From positions 88,297 through 152,296 of the forward strand of contig JAPOXR010000049.1 of assembly GCA_026706985.1 (NCBI GenBank): a DNA stretch of 64,000 bases. Direction: 5' to 3'. This document shows positions 28,208 to 39,110 of this stretch, in pieces. Under the pieces are notes generated by a model. It was not told the DNA's origin. It worked only from the letters and a program-made list of their open reading frames with translations, and made no database searches. The stretch's first letter is position 1; the number at the start of each line of letters is the position of its first letter. The DNA is from Paracoccaceae bacterium (GTDB lineage: Bacteria; Pseudomonadota; Alphaproteobacteria; Rhodobacterales; Rhodobacteraceae). The position numbers and the translations under genes were made by a program.

Positions 28208-29259
28208 TTAAGGTGCCGTTGTGTCGCCTTCGGTCAACAGTTCCAGCAGCAACGGGTTGATATATAAATTTTCACGCCCCGCCCTGATCTTCCGCAGAAT
28301 GCCTTCGGCTGCGAGCGCATTCAGATAATTGGCGGCCGTCTGGCGTTTGGCAATGCCGGCCTTCACAACGTCGCTGATTCGGCAATAGAGATGCACGAAA
28401 ATCAGCTCCGTCAGCTCTTGTGAACAGTTGTTCGGCAGCACCTGCTGAATTTGGCCTCCAACCTTTTCAAGAAGCTCCCGGATGGCGCGGATTTTCGCCG
28501 TTGTCCATTCCGCAGTGACGTGACCGCTTCCAGCATGAATAGAATCCACTCTTCCCAATTCTGCCGGACCGTCACCTCCAGAAGAAGCCGGTAGTAGTCG
28601 GGTTTATTGCGGATGATGTGCCGGCTGAGATAGAGAACGGGGATATCAAGCAGACCCTTATCGACCAGATAGAGCAGGTTCAACACCCGTCCCGTGCGGC
28701 CGTTTCCGTCAATGAAGGGATGGACAGCTTCGAATTGGTAATGCATGTAGCGCTCCCAATTGGACAGTTTACCGCGCAGAATCTCCTCCCCTTCAGGCGG
28801 AGTGAAAACAACTTCGCCGGTCGTATCTTTGACCTGTGCCGTTCCCGGCGTGCCGCGGATGTCCAATTCAACTCCCTTTATCGTTCTACAGACTTGAACC
28901 ACGATGGCGGTTGAAACCGGTCGCACGCCCGGCATTTCGAATCCGCGCCGCAAAGCACTACGATAACGCAGTGTCTCCCTGGTGGCGGGGTCGGCCCGCC
29001 CTGCAATGTCACCGGCATAGCGGAACAGCTTGTCGGTCGTTGTGACAATATTCTCAATCTCAGAACTTGCCTGCGCTTCAAGCAGGGGGAACGAGTTGAT
29101 CAGCACGGCCAGGTTCGGGATGAGCTCCCCTGAGACCCGCAGTTCCGCCAGCGCTGCACGCGCAGCGATACAGCTACGAAGAACAGCCTTGGGCTCGGTG
29201 TCCTGCCGGGGCGGCAGATTCGGAATTCCATTGAAGGGGCGATCCGGATCGAACACCAT
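28208..29259 (-). pseudogene. Fic-domain AMPylase with winged-helix C-terminus, frameshifted
   Basis: Fic proteins transfer AMP or related groups from nucleotides onto target proteins. The first frame (from ATG 29259, with AGGAGGAG 8 nt upstream) codes an N-terminal inhibitory helix SSEIEN (class II, residues 65-70) and the full active site [12 protein letters not shown] (180-191). Near residue 247 the frame breaks; the rest, including a C-terminal winged-helix (RISDVVKAGIAKRQTAANYL), continues in another frame to 28208. Removing one copy of a 5-bp tandem repeat at 28515-28524 restores an exact 348-aa frame. As sequenced, translation stops at 28411, giving 282 aa with an intact Fic core but no winged helix. 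It may be a pseudogene, a phase-variable gene or an assembly error. Confidence 0.85.
28515..28524. repeat. 5-bp tandem duplication GTGAC-GTGAC disrupting the Fic gene
   Basis: Read on the coding (minus) strand as GTCAC GTCAC. With one copy the gene reads Glu-Ala-Val-Thr-Ala-Glu-Trp and stays open to 28208; with two it shifts frame. The total 1052-nt span becomes 1047, divisible by three, on loss of one unit. Confidence 0.9.
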
Positions 29260-29277
29260 GTTGATAGCTCCTCCTCC

Positions 29278-29325
29278 TGTCGACATATCGCTGCGACTTG
29301 TCGATTTAGGAAGAAATAATCGACA
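29278..29325. promoter_or_regulatory. Three TGTCGA-type sites between fic and the TRAP operon
   Basis: TGTCGACA (29278-29285, itself palindromic), TGTCGATT (29299-29306) and its inverted copy AATCGACA (29318-29325) cluster within 48 bp in the divergent region, just upstream of the fic start. The spacing of the last two gives a 27-bp inverted repeat. The arrangement looks like an operator; the winged-helix part of the Fic protein itself is a candidate binder. Confidence 0.5.
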
Positions 29326-29450
29326 CATTGGGCAGAAGCATGTGCAATCCCGACGGGTCAGGTGGCACCCGTTGCCAAGTCTGAAACTTGTAAGACGATG
29401 CGTTTTGTGTGAATTGAACAGCAACAGCTTCAATTATGGGAGTGGCGACA

Positions 29451-30500
29451 ATGAATAGTCTACGGAAACTGGCAATATGCGCATTGGGAGGTGCGGCTTT
29501 GGCCGTGACGTCGCTCAGCGCCAGTGCTCAGGAACATGTCTTCAAACTGCACCATCTTTTGAGTGCCAAAGCACCGGCTCAGACGAGGATGTTGGAGCCT
29601 TGGGCAAAGCAGGTTGAAATGAATTCGGGTGGCAAGGTCAAAATTGAGATCTATCCGGCGATGACCCTTGGGGGCCGGCCGCCGGAATTGATCAGCCAGG
29701 CCCGGGACGGCGTTGTCGATATCGTCTGGACAGTGAACGGCTACACGCCCGGCTTGTTCCCGCGCACCGAAGTCATGGAACTGCCATTCGTTTATGTGAA
29801 TGACGCGGTAGCGGCCAATCTTTCGCTGTACGATATGTTCGAAAGCGACCTGCGGCAGGAGTATGACGGTGTGGAAGTGATGTTCCTGCATGTGCATGCC
29901 GGCCAGGGAATCCATATGGCGGAAAAACTGGTTCGTTCACCTTCCGACATGGAAGGGCTGACGATGCGGATACCAACCCGGACCGGCGCATGGATCATTG
30001 AAGCTCTCGGTGCCAGCCCGGTGTCGATGCCGGTCCCCGATTTGCCGGGGGCGCTGCAGAAGGGAGTCGTGGACGGTGCCTTCATTCCGTGGGAAATCAT
30101 TCCGCCGCTGAAAATCCAGGAAAATACCAGGTATCAGATCGAAGGTATTGATCAGACCCGTTTCGGCACCACGACATTCCAGGTTTCGATGAACAAGGCA
30201 CGCTGGGATTCACTGCCCGCCGACATCCAGCAGGCATTCAAGGATGCCTCCGGCCGCGACTGGTGGGCCGAAGTCGGCCGGATTTGGACCGGTGCCGATG
30301 ATTTTGGCATCAAGCTTGCCGTGGATTCGGGAAATGAGCATATCGTTCTCAGCGAAGTGGAGACTGAAGCCTTTCGTGTAGCTCTCGAACCGGTGGTTGA
30401 CCGTTGGGTGGAAGAGGTTACGGCGAACAATATCGATGGAGCCGGCCTTGTTCAGAAGGCCCGCGAACTCATCGCAAAGAACAGCTCAGGTGCGAACTAG
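29451..30500 (+). CDS. TRAP transporter substrate-binding protein (DctP family)
   Basis: Periplasmic receptor of a sodium-driven TRAP importer for organic acids, 349 aa. MNSLRKLAICALGGAALAVTSLSASA is the signal peptide; the mature part has HVFKLHHLLSAKAPAQ, YPAMTLGGRPPELISQARDGVVDIVW and TMRIPTRTGAWIIEALGASPVSMP with the Arg that clamps a carboxylate. ATG 29451 follows a GGGAG; ATG 29436 would add five residues before the signal. First gene of dctP-dctQ-dctM. Confidence 0.93.
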   Translation: MNSLRKLAICALGGAALAVTSLSASAQEHVFKLHHLLSAKAPAQTRMLEPWAKQVEMNSGGKVKIEIYPAMTLGGRPPELISQARDGVVDIVWTVNGYTPGLFPRTEVMELPFVYVNDAVAANLSLYDMFESDLRQEYDGVEVMFLHVHAGQGIHMAEKLVRSPSDMEGLTMRIPTRTGAWIIEALGASPVSMPVPDLPGALQKGVVDGAFIPWEIIPPLKIQENTRYQIEGIDQTRFGTTTFQVSMNKARWDSLPADIQQAFKDASGRDWWAEVGRIWTGADDFGIKLAVDSGNEHIVLSEVETEAFRVALEPVVDRWVEEVTANNIDGAGLVQKARELIAKNSSGAN

Positions 30501-31011
30501 CGCCGACCATGATCACCGCGCCGGTATTGCCGGCGCGGTCGAAACCATTGCGACCTGGTGGGCCATAGCGGGCGGGTTATTGCTGCTGGCGGTTATTCTC
30601 GTGAATGTGATTTCGATCGTCGGTGGAATTTTCTGGAAGCCTTTTCCCGGTGATTTCGAATTGACGGAAATGGGTGTGGCTGTCGTGGCTTTCAGCTTCC
30701 TGCCCTTTTGCCAGCTTACCGGGGCCAATGTTACTGCGGATATATTCACATCGCGCGCTACACCGCGATGGATTGCACTGTTTAAATTGCTGGCGTCCCT
30801 GGTCGCCATTGGGTTTGCGCTGCTGCTGATCTGGCGCATGAGTGCCGGCATGCTCAGTCAGCGTCAATATGGCTACACCACGGCTATTCTTCAGCTGCCG
30901 ATTTGGAAGGCCTATGTCCCGGCCCTGGTTTCGCTGGCCCTGCTGATTGTTGCGGGAATTGTGACCCTTGCCGAAAGCGGCAGAGAATTTGTGCAGCGGA
31001 GACATGTCTGA
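30490..31011 (+). CDS. TRAP transporter small permease (DctQ family)
   Basis: Four-helix membrane protein of 173 aa linking receptor and channel. TM segments include WWAIAGGLLLLAVILVNVISIVGG, MGVAVVAFSFLPFCQL, LFKLLASLVAIGFALLLIW and VPALVSLALLIVAGIVTLA. I choose GTG 30490, overlapping the dctP stop by 11 nt; the frame continues upstream within dctP without likely starts except TTG 30397 and ATG 30436. It stops immediately before dctM. Confidence 0.88.
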   Translation: MRTSADHDHRAGIAGAVETIATWWAIAGGLLLLAVILVNVISIVGGIFWKPFPGDFELTEMGVAVVAFSFLPFCQLTGANVTADIFTSRATPRWIALFKLLASLVAIGFALLLIWRMSAGMLSQRQYGYTTAILQLPIWKAYVPALVSLALLIVAGIVTLAESGREFVQRRHV

Positions 31012-32367
31012 ATGGATCCGATCAGCCTTGGAGTCCTCGGGCTTGTCGGCCTCGTTGCACTGATCGCTATCCGGATGCCGATCGCCTACGCCATGATTCT
31101 GGTGGGCGGCGGCGGCATCATGATGGTGAACGGGCCTATGCCGGTCCTGAACCAGTTGAAGACATTGGCCTATGGTCAGTTCTCAATTTACTCTCTGACC
31201 GTCATCCCGATGTTTGTGCTGATGGGTTCGCTGGCGGCCAAATCCGGCCTTTCACAGGCAATGTTCAGGGCGGCAAATGCGTGGCTCGGCTGGCTCAGGG
31301 GAGGAACGGCAATGGCAGCCATCGCTGCCTGCGCCGGTTTTGGAGCCGTCTGCGGCTCCTCGCTTGCCACCGCCAGTACAATGGGGAGGGTGGCGCTTCC
31401 GGAACTCCGCCGCTACCGCTATTCCGGTGCATTGGCGACAGGCTCACTGGCAGCCGGCGGAGTGCTTGGAATCCTGATCCCGCCTTCGGTGGTGCTGATC
31501 ATCTATGCCATCATCGTCGAGGCCAACATCGTCACAATGTTCATTGCCGCCCTGGTTCCGGGGATTTTCGCGGTAATCCTGTTTCTCCTGACAATTGCCG
31601 CCTATGTGACATTGCGTCCCGCAGCCGGGCCGCGCGGCGGGGCCGGCGACCGGGCGGAATTTCTTGCCGCCACCATCGGCGTGGTACCGGTACTGATCAT
31701 ATTTGGATTGGTGCTTGGTGGAATCTATGCCGGTTTCTATAACCCGACTCCGGCGGCGGCGATCGGGGTCGTGCTGGTTCTGTTATACGGGTTGGCGCAG
31801 CAGGAAATCGATCGGACCAAACTGATTGATGCCTTGAAGGAAACCGCCAGTACCACCGGCATGATTTACCTGATTCTGCTCGGCGCGGAATTGATGAAGA
31901 TCTTCATGTCGCGTGCCGGCTTACCCCAGGCAACCGCGGAATGGATCTCCCAGGCCGGGGTTGCGCCGATGATCGTTCTGGTGCTCCTGTTGATCGCTTT
32001 GATCGGGTTGGGCTGCCTGATGGACAGCCTGTCGATGATATTGCTGGTGATTCCGTTCTTTTGGCCGGTCTTGATGGAGATCAATGGTGGTCTCTATCAG
32101 GGGGCGGAAGGATCCGGCTTTGGCATGAGCACGGACGAGCTGCGCATCTGGTTTGGAATCCTGGCGCTGATTGTTGTTGAGCTTGGCCTGATTACGCCAC
32201 CGGTGGGATTGAACGTGTTCGTCATTTCGGCTTTGGCAAAGGACGTGCCGATGATCGAGACATTCAAGGGCGTGGCACCGTTTTTCGGCGCTGAGATTTT
32301 CCGGGTCGGGGTTCTGCTGGCATTTCCGGCACTGACATTGTGGCTTCCATCTGTGATGAGCGGCTGA
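31012..32367 (+). CDS. TRAP transporter large permease (DctM family)
   Basis: Ion-transporter superfamily channel, 451 aa with about twelve TM helices. GAVCGSSLATASTMGRVALPELRRYRYSGALATGSLAAGG is the conserved DctM region, followed by GILIPPSVVLIIYAI and LITPPVGLNVFVISALAK near the end. ATG follows the dctQ stop directly. The ligand is unknown; the convergent pobA 4 nt downstream hints at an aromatic acid but offers no proof. Confidence 0.94.
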   Translation: MDPISLGVLGLVGLVALIAIRMPIAYAMILVGGGGIMMVNGPMPVLNQLKTLAYGQFSIYSLTVIPMFVLMGSLAAKSGLSQAMFRAANAWLGWLRGGTAMAAIAACAGFGAVCGSSLATASTMGRVALPELRRYRYSGALATGSLAAGGVLGILIPPSVVLIIYAIIVEANIVTMFIAALVPGIFAVILFLLTIAAYVTLRPAAGPRGGAGDRAEFLAATIGVVPVLIIFGLVLGGIYAGFYNPTPAAAIGVVLVLLYGLAQQEIDRTKLIDALKETASTTGMIYLILLGAELMKIFMSRAGLPQATAEWISQAGVAPMIVLVLLLIALIGLGCLMDSLSMILLVIPFFWPVLMEINGGLYQGAEGSGFGMSTDELRIWFGILALIVVELGLITPPVGLNVFVISALAKDVPMIETFKGVAPFFGAEIFRVGVLLAFPALTLWLPSVMSG

Positions 32368-32371
32368 ATGA

Positions 32372-33541
32372 TCAATAGGGGAGGCCGGTGTAATTTTCCG
32401 CCATTGCCCGCCGCCCGTTTTCTGAATCGCGGACAAAATTGAACTCGCTGTCCTGAATACGCAGGTCAAACGGATCCCGGTCGGGAAATTGATGCAGCAT
32501 GTTGGTCATCCACCAGCTGAACCGCATCGACTTCCAGACCCGTCTCAGGGCGCGTTGAGAATAATCCCGAATGCCTTCCCAGTTGTTTTCCAAGTAATAG
32601 TCAATCAAGGCGCTGGACAGGTAGTAAACATCGGAAGCGGCGAGATTGAGTCCCTTCGCACCGGTCGGAGGGACAATATGCGCAGCATCGCCGCATAGGA
32701 ATAATCTTCCGTACTGTATTGGCTCGCAGACAAAACTGCGCAGCGGTGCTACCGATTTCTCGATTGAGGGGCCCGTGACAATGGTGTCCGCCGCCTGTTC
32801 GGGCAGGCGTCGCCTGAGTTCATTCCAGAATCTATCATCGCTCCACTCAGTCGGATCCTCATCCGCGGGAACCTGAAGATAGTAGCGCGACAGCGAAGGA
32901 TTCCGCATTGAGGCCAAGGCGAAACCGCGACTGGAACGCACATAAATCAATTCCTCATCCACGGGCGGTGTTTCCGACAGTATTCCAAGCCATCCAAAGG
33001 GGTAGGATTTGTTGAATTCCGTCCGTTGACTGGTCGGGATCGCCGCACGGCTCGGGCCGTGATACCCGTCGCACCCGGCGACAAAGTCGCACCGCAGGGA
33101 TTTCCGCATGCCCTGTTCAGTCCAGCGGATTTCCGGCACCTCGGTATCAATATTCAGAATTTCCAGGCTTTCCGTTTCATGATGGATAGCGACGCCGGAA
33201 TCATCCAGCGCATCATACAGGTCGCGCGTGATCTCAGTCTGCCCGTAAACTGTGACCGATTTTCCGGACAGTTTTTTGAAATCAACGCGAAACATGTCTT
33301 TTCCGTCGGACAGCGAACAGCCATCATGAAGGAGGCCATACCGATCAAGCCGATGAGCGGCATCCGCATTCCTGAGCTGGTCTACGGTTCCCTGTTCAAG
33401 CACTCCGGCGCGGATTCTGGAAAGCACATGAGCACGGCTGCGCCGTTCGAGGATTCTGCAATCGATGCCGGCCAATGACAGTTTCCGTGCCAATGACAGG
33501 CCGGAAGGTCCACCGCCGATTATGGCAATCTGTGTCCGCAT
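32372..33541 (-). CDS. pobA: 4-hydroxybenzoate 3-monooxygenase
   Basis: FAD enzyme hydroxylating 4-hydroxybenzoate to protocatechuate with NADPH, 389 aa. IAIIGGGPSGLSLARKL, SRIRAGVLEQGTVDQLR, VYGQTEITRDLYDA, CDGYHGPSRAAIP, PFGWLGIL and CGDAAHIVPPTGAKGLNLAASD are all present. Residues matching the P. fluorescens substrate pocket are kept: Tyr in ELIY, Ser and Arg in LASMR, Tyr in SRYY, and the C-terminal ENYTGLPY. The start is ATG 33541 (MRTQIAIIGG); upstream in-frame codons lack similarity. No PobR regulator or protocatechuate genes (pca) are in the window. Confidence 0.95.
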   Translation of the reverse strand: MRTQIAIIGGGPSGLSLARKLSLAGIDCRILERRSRAHVLSRIRAGVLEQGTVDQLRNADAAHRLDRYGLLHDGCSLSDGKDMFRVDFKKLSGKSVTVYGQTEITRDLYDALDDSGVAIHHETESLEILNIDTEVPEIRWTEQGMRKSLRCDFVAGCDGYHGPSRAAIPTSQRTEFNKSYPFGWLGILSETPPVDEELIYVRSSRGFALASMRNPSLSRYYLQVPADEDPTEWSDDRFWNELRRRLPEQAADTIVTGPSIEKSVAPLRSFVCEPIQYGRLFLCGDAAHIVPPTGAKGLNLAASDVYYLSSALIDYYLENNWEGIRDYSQRALRRVWKSMRFSWWMTNMLHQFPDRDPFDLRIQDSEFNFVRDSENGRRAMAENYTGLPY

Positions 33542-33660
33542 GTCGATTCGTTTTCTGCGCCTCTTCCACAGGTTGTACTGCGGCATGCATGCGACCATTG
33601 CAATCCGTTGGCTGCGCAGTATCGTGCACAGACGGAAAGTGATTGCAGGAAGGGAGTGCC

Positions 33661-34767
33661 GTGACGCCACCATTTCGCGCCGATCATGTGGGCAGTCTGC
33701 TGCGGCCGCCGCGGATCGCCGAGCTGCGGGCGAAATCGCAGGCGGGTTCAGGTTCGGTGGCGGGCGAACTTCGCAGATGCGAGGATGCGGAAATCCAATC
33801 AGTGATTTCCGGACAACAGAATATAGGTCTCAAGGCGGTCACCGACGGCGAATTCCGCCGCTCATTCTGGCATTATGATTTTATGGGAATGTTGACTGGC
33901 CTGGATCTGGTTGAGAGGGATCAGGGCGTTCAATTCTCCGGGATCAAATTGCGGCCGATTTTTCCAGTCATCAGCGGAAGACTGGATTTTCCCGACGATC
34001 ATCCCATGCTGGAGCATTACAGCTTTGTTGCCACCCATGCCGATGTGACTCCGAAAATCTCAATTCCGGGTCCAAGCTGTTGCCATTTCAGGGTGGCACT
34101 CGATGACATCGCACCAGCTGAATACCGTGATCTCGATATGTTGTTCTCAGATTTGGCTGCCGCTTATCGCAAGGCGGTTGAGGCATTTTACCGAGCCGGA
34201 TGCAGGTATCTGCAGATGGATGACATTTTCTTTGCCTATCTTTGCGACCCGGCGCACCGGTCCGCCAAGGCTGCTCTCGGTCAGGATCCGGACTGGTTGA
34301 TTGACCGCTATGCCTGGATGATGCGTGAGGCTATCCGTGACCGACCGGATGATTTGACCATTGCCATGCATATGTGTCGCGGAAATTTTCAATCCGCTCA
34401 TGCCGCGGAAGGTGATTATTCGGCAGCGGCGGATGCGGTATTCAACAAGACCGGAGTCGATATTTTTTTCATGGAATATGACACCGAACGGGCAGGCGGG
34501 CTTGAACCGCTTTCCTTGTTGGCCAGAGGTCGGCAGCGCGTGATGGCGGGTTTCGTGACCACAAAATCCGGCCGATTGGAATCCGTCGGTGAAATCAAGC
34601 GCAAATTCGATCAAGCCTGCCGTTTTGCGGATATCGACCAGCTGGGCATCGCGCCGCAATGTGGTTTCGCATCGACCGAGGAAGGCAATAAGCTGACCGA
34701 GGATGAGCAGTGGCGCAAACTCGAACTCGTTGTCAGAATTGCCGAAGACATCTGGGGCGGTGTCTGA
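33661..34767 (+). CDS. MetE C-terminal-like (cobalamin-independent methionine synthase family) protein
   Basis: Single-barrel protein of 368 aa corresponding only to the catalytic C-terminal half of MetE. RADHVGSLLRPPRIAELR, VTDGEFRRSFWHYDF and DDIFFAYLCD are family marks; zinc ligands fit MHMCRGN (His-x-Cys), a Glu and the Cys in IAPQCGFASTEEGNKL. Stand-alone members include YxjG/YxjH-like methyltransferases and the distantly related epoxyalkane:CoM transferase, so the methyl or alkyl donor is open. GTG 33661 is preceded by GGGAG; TTG 33643 is less likely. Divergent from pobA. Confidence 0.88.
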   Translation: MTPPFRADHVGSLLRPPRIAELRAKSQAGSGSVAGELRRCEDAEIQSVISGQQNIGLKAVTDGEFRRSFWHYDFMGMLTGLDLVERDQGVQFSGIKLRPIFPVISGRLDFPDDHPMLEHYSFVATHADVTPKISIPGPSCCHFRVALDDIAPAEYRDLDMLFSDLAAAYRKAVEAFYRAGCRYLQMDDIFFAYLCDPAHRSAKAALGQDPDWLIDRYAWMMREAIRDRPDDLTIAMHMCRGNFQSAHAAEGDYSAAADAVFNKTGVDIFFMEYDTERAGGLEPLSLLARGRQRVMAGFVTTKSGRLESVGEIKRKFDQACRFADIDQLGIAPQCGFASTEEGNKLTEDEQWRKLELVVRIAEDIWGGV

Positions 34768-34774
34768 ATTCAGG

Positions 34775-35335
34775 TTACGCCGCTGACTTCCACTTGATGG
34801 AACATCCCATCGAGGGAATCTGTGCAGTTGGACCGGTGCCGGTTTCGGCAATCCGCCGCATGGCATCATAGAGTTCGCGTTTCGTGGAACGGTCCGCCGC
34901 ACCGCGTCCGGCATCATCGAGGCGACCGCGGTATTGAAGCTCCAATTCATGATTGAAGCCGAAAAAATCCGGTGTGCATGCGGCACCATAGGCACGTGCC
35001 ACGCTTTGGTTTTCATCATGCAGATAGGGAAAAGTGAATCCGCCGCGCTTGGCGAATGTAACCATATTGTCAAATGAGTCCGCAGGATAGTTGTCGGCAT
35101 CATTGGCGCAGATTGCGACCACGCCGATTTCAAGCGCCTGCACAGCCCGCGCGTCGGCAATCAACCGATCGAGAACTGAAACCACGTATGGACAGTGATT
35201 GCAGATAAACATGATCAGCAATCCATTGCGCCCCAGGGCGGCATCAAGAGTAACAATCGAGCCGTCTGTGGCCGGCAATGCGAAATCGGCGGCCTTCCAT
35301 CCAAAATCACATGCCGGTGGTGTTGCAGCAACCAT
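34775..35335 (-). CDS. Thioredoxin-like redoxin (AhpC/TSA-type) family protein
   Basis: 186-aa cytosolic thioredoxin-fold protein. The active-site region is LLIMFICNHCPYVVSVLDRL with a CxxC pair, followed by VVAICANDADNYPADS and FPYLHDENQSVARAYGAACTPDFFGF (cis-Pro after CT). The C-terminal IPSMGCSIKWK is a signature of this subgroup. The role is probably thiol-disulfide exchange or peroxide reduction; the substrate is unknown. ATG 35335 has GGAG 8 nt upstream. The 261 nt upstream to rpe contain nothing I recognise. Confidence 0.87.
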   Translation of the reverse strand: MVAATPPACDFGWKAADFALPATDGSIVTLDAALGRNGLLIMFICNHCPYVVSVLDRLIADARAVQALEIGVVAICANDADNYPADSFDNMVTFAKRGGFTFPYLHDENQSVARAYGAACTPDFFGFNHELELQYRGRLDDAGRGAADRSTKRELYDAMRRIAETGTGPTAQIPSMGCSIKWKSAA

Positions 35336-35596
35336 GACCAACTCTCCTTCTTTTTCCGGGCAGGGCACACATAAATGCCCCGCATAAATGAGCTGAACCT
35401 GAACAATATTCCGGGAATCCGTGTGTGCACCGATTCTCCCGTACCTTTGGTATGTCTGTCGCGTCATGCCATCAAGCGCGTCATCCGGTGGCGATTTGCC
35501 CCGCCATGCGCTTTACCGTCTCTTCCACCGAGGCGTGTTCCAAGGTGCGGACACAAAGAACCTGTTGGTTGAGCTGCTGAAAAACCGTCAGTGGGG

Positions 35597-36280
35597 TTAT
35601 TGGCTCTGCGTCGCCGCCCGGCGCAGTCCTGAAATTCTGCCCGGCAGCTCTCGTAAGCCGCCTGAGAACAGGGATGAGCCGGCAACAAACACATCGGCTC
35701 CGGCCTGCGAAGCCAAAACCGCGGTTTCCTCATTGATGCCGCCATCCACCTGTAGGTGAATCGGGCGGTCTGCGATCATTTCTCTGATCACAGCAATTTT
35801 TTCCAATTGCGAATGCAGAAACGATTGTCCGCCGGCCCCCGGGTTGACGGTCATGACGCAGACAAGATTGACCAGATCCAGCAGATGCGCAACTGTCTGC
35901 GCCGGGGTTCCGGGGTTCAACGCGACACCGGCTTTGCAGCCGGCCTCCGATATTGCCTGCAGAGCGCGGTGAATATGCGGCCCTGCTTCTACGTGAATGG
36001 TGATGAAGTCTGCACCTGCGGTGGCAAAATCCTGCAGATACGGGTTGACGGGCGCAATCATCAAATGCACATCCATGACCGTCGCGATATGCGGTCGCAG
36101 GCTCGTGCAGGTGGCCGGGCCGAAGGTGATGGCGGGCACAAAGTGCCCATCCATGCAGTCGACATGCACCCAGTCACCTCCGGCATCGACGGTCGCGCGG
36201 CACGCCTCTCCCAGTGCTGAAAAATCCGCGCTCAGAATCGAGGGTGCGATAACCGGGGGCCGGTCGTTCAATGGTCTCAC
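35597..36280 (-). CDS. rpe: Ribulose-phosphate 3-epimerase
   Basis: Interconverts ribulose-5-P and xylulose-5-P in the pentose phosphate pathway, 227 aa TIM barrel. IAPSILSADFSALGEA, HVDCMDGHFVPAITFGP (metal His and Asp), VHLMIAPVNPYL, MTVNPGAGGQSF and QVDGGINEETAVLASQAGADVFVAGSSLF match the family. GTG at 36280 appears to be the start. It lies about 27 nt downstream of acs, so acs and rpe may share a transcript. Confidence 0.97.
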   Translation of the reverse strand: MRPLNDRPPVIAPSILSADFSALGEACRATVDAGGDWVHVDCMDGHFVPAITFGPATCTSLRPHIATVMDVHLMIAPVNPYLQDFATAGADFITIHVEAGPHIHRALQAISEAGCKAGVALNPGTPAQTVAHLLDLVNLVCVMTVNPGAGGQSFLHSQLEKIAVIREMIADRPIHLQVDGGINEETAVLASQAGADVFVAGSSLFSGGLRELPGRISGLRRAATQSQ

Positions 36281-36307
36281 CTTTAATTGACGATGGCTCG
36301 GCGGTGC

Positions 36308-38248
<1,941 letters not shown>

Positions 38249-38384
38249 CGTGATTTCTTTCTGTGGATCGCTGTGGTGACTACAACAGGAGACGGGCGTT
38301 TATATAATGCGAGAAACACTGAAGGTAAGGCACAATTCCGGTGTTGAGACCTGAATCCCGAAGGTGAACGGGGACGGACTGACC

Positions 38385-39110
38385 ATGCATTACCCTAGAA
38401 TTACACCTGCCGGCGACTCAGCCATTCTGGTCGAGTTCGGCGCAACCTATTCGAAGTCGGTCAGCCGGGCGGTCAGGGCATTCGATTCGGCGCTGAGTGA
38501 TTCCGATACGGAAGGCATTGTGGAGACCGCGCCCACGCTCCGCTCGGTTCTCATCCGTTATGATCCGGCGGTTACGGATCCGGAATCGCTCGAAAACTGG
38601 TGCAACGCACAGCTTGCGGCGAGCGATTGGTTCAAGGTCGAATGCACCGCCGATGCATCAATCTGGCGCATTCCGGTGCTCTATGGCGGCGATGATGGTC
38701 CGGACCTTGATGAGACAGCGGAACTCGCTGGCCTCTCAGCAGCCCAACTCATTGATCTTCATAGCACTTCTGAGCTCACTGTGCTGTGCCTCGGTTTTGC
38801 CCCAGGTCTGGCTTACCTGGCCGAATTGCCGGAGGAATTCGCCGTCCCCCGGCGCCGGACCTATGGCCGTCCGGTAAAGGCGGGATCAATCCTGGTCGCC
38901 AACCGGCAGACCGTTCTGCCGGCGACGCCCATTCCGACAGGCTGGAGAAGCATTGGTGTGACGCCGCTGCCCACGTTTCTGAGTTACCGCCGGCATCCCT
39001 TTCTGCTTGCGCCCGGTGACCGGGTTAAGTTTGAGCCGATCCTTGCATCTGAAGCGGCGGGTTTTGATTTTGGACCTTATTGGCAGAGGCTGGAAAATGA
39101 GCGGCCTTGA
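38385..39110 (+). CDS. pxpB: 5-oxoprolinase subunit B (KipI family)
   Basis: Part of the ATP-dependent PxpABC 5-oxoprolinase, which opens pyroglutamate to glutamate. 241 aa. ITPAGDSAILVEFG at the start, TVLCLGFAPGLAYLAELP (the FxPGFxYL-like motif) and IPTGWRSIGVTPL are characteristic. ATG 38385 chosen; GTG 38364 would add seven residues. In Bacillus the homologue KipI inhibits the KinA kinase, but the linked pxpA and pxpC genes support the oxoprolinase role. Overlaps pxpC by 14 nt. Confidence 0.93.
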   Translation: MHYPRITPAGDSAILVEFGATYSKSVSRAVRAFDSALSDSDTEGIVETAPTLRSVLIRYDPAVTDPESLENWCNAQLAASDWFKVECTADASIWRIPVLYGGDDGPDLDETAELAGLSAAQLIDLHSTSELTVLCLGFAPGLAYLAELPEEFAVPRRRTYGRPVKAGSILVANRQTVLPATPIPTGWRSIGVTPLPTFLSYRRHPFLLAPGDRVKFEPILASEAAGFDFGPYWQRLENERP

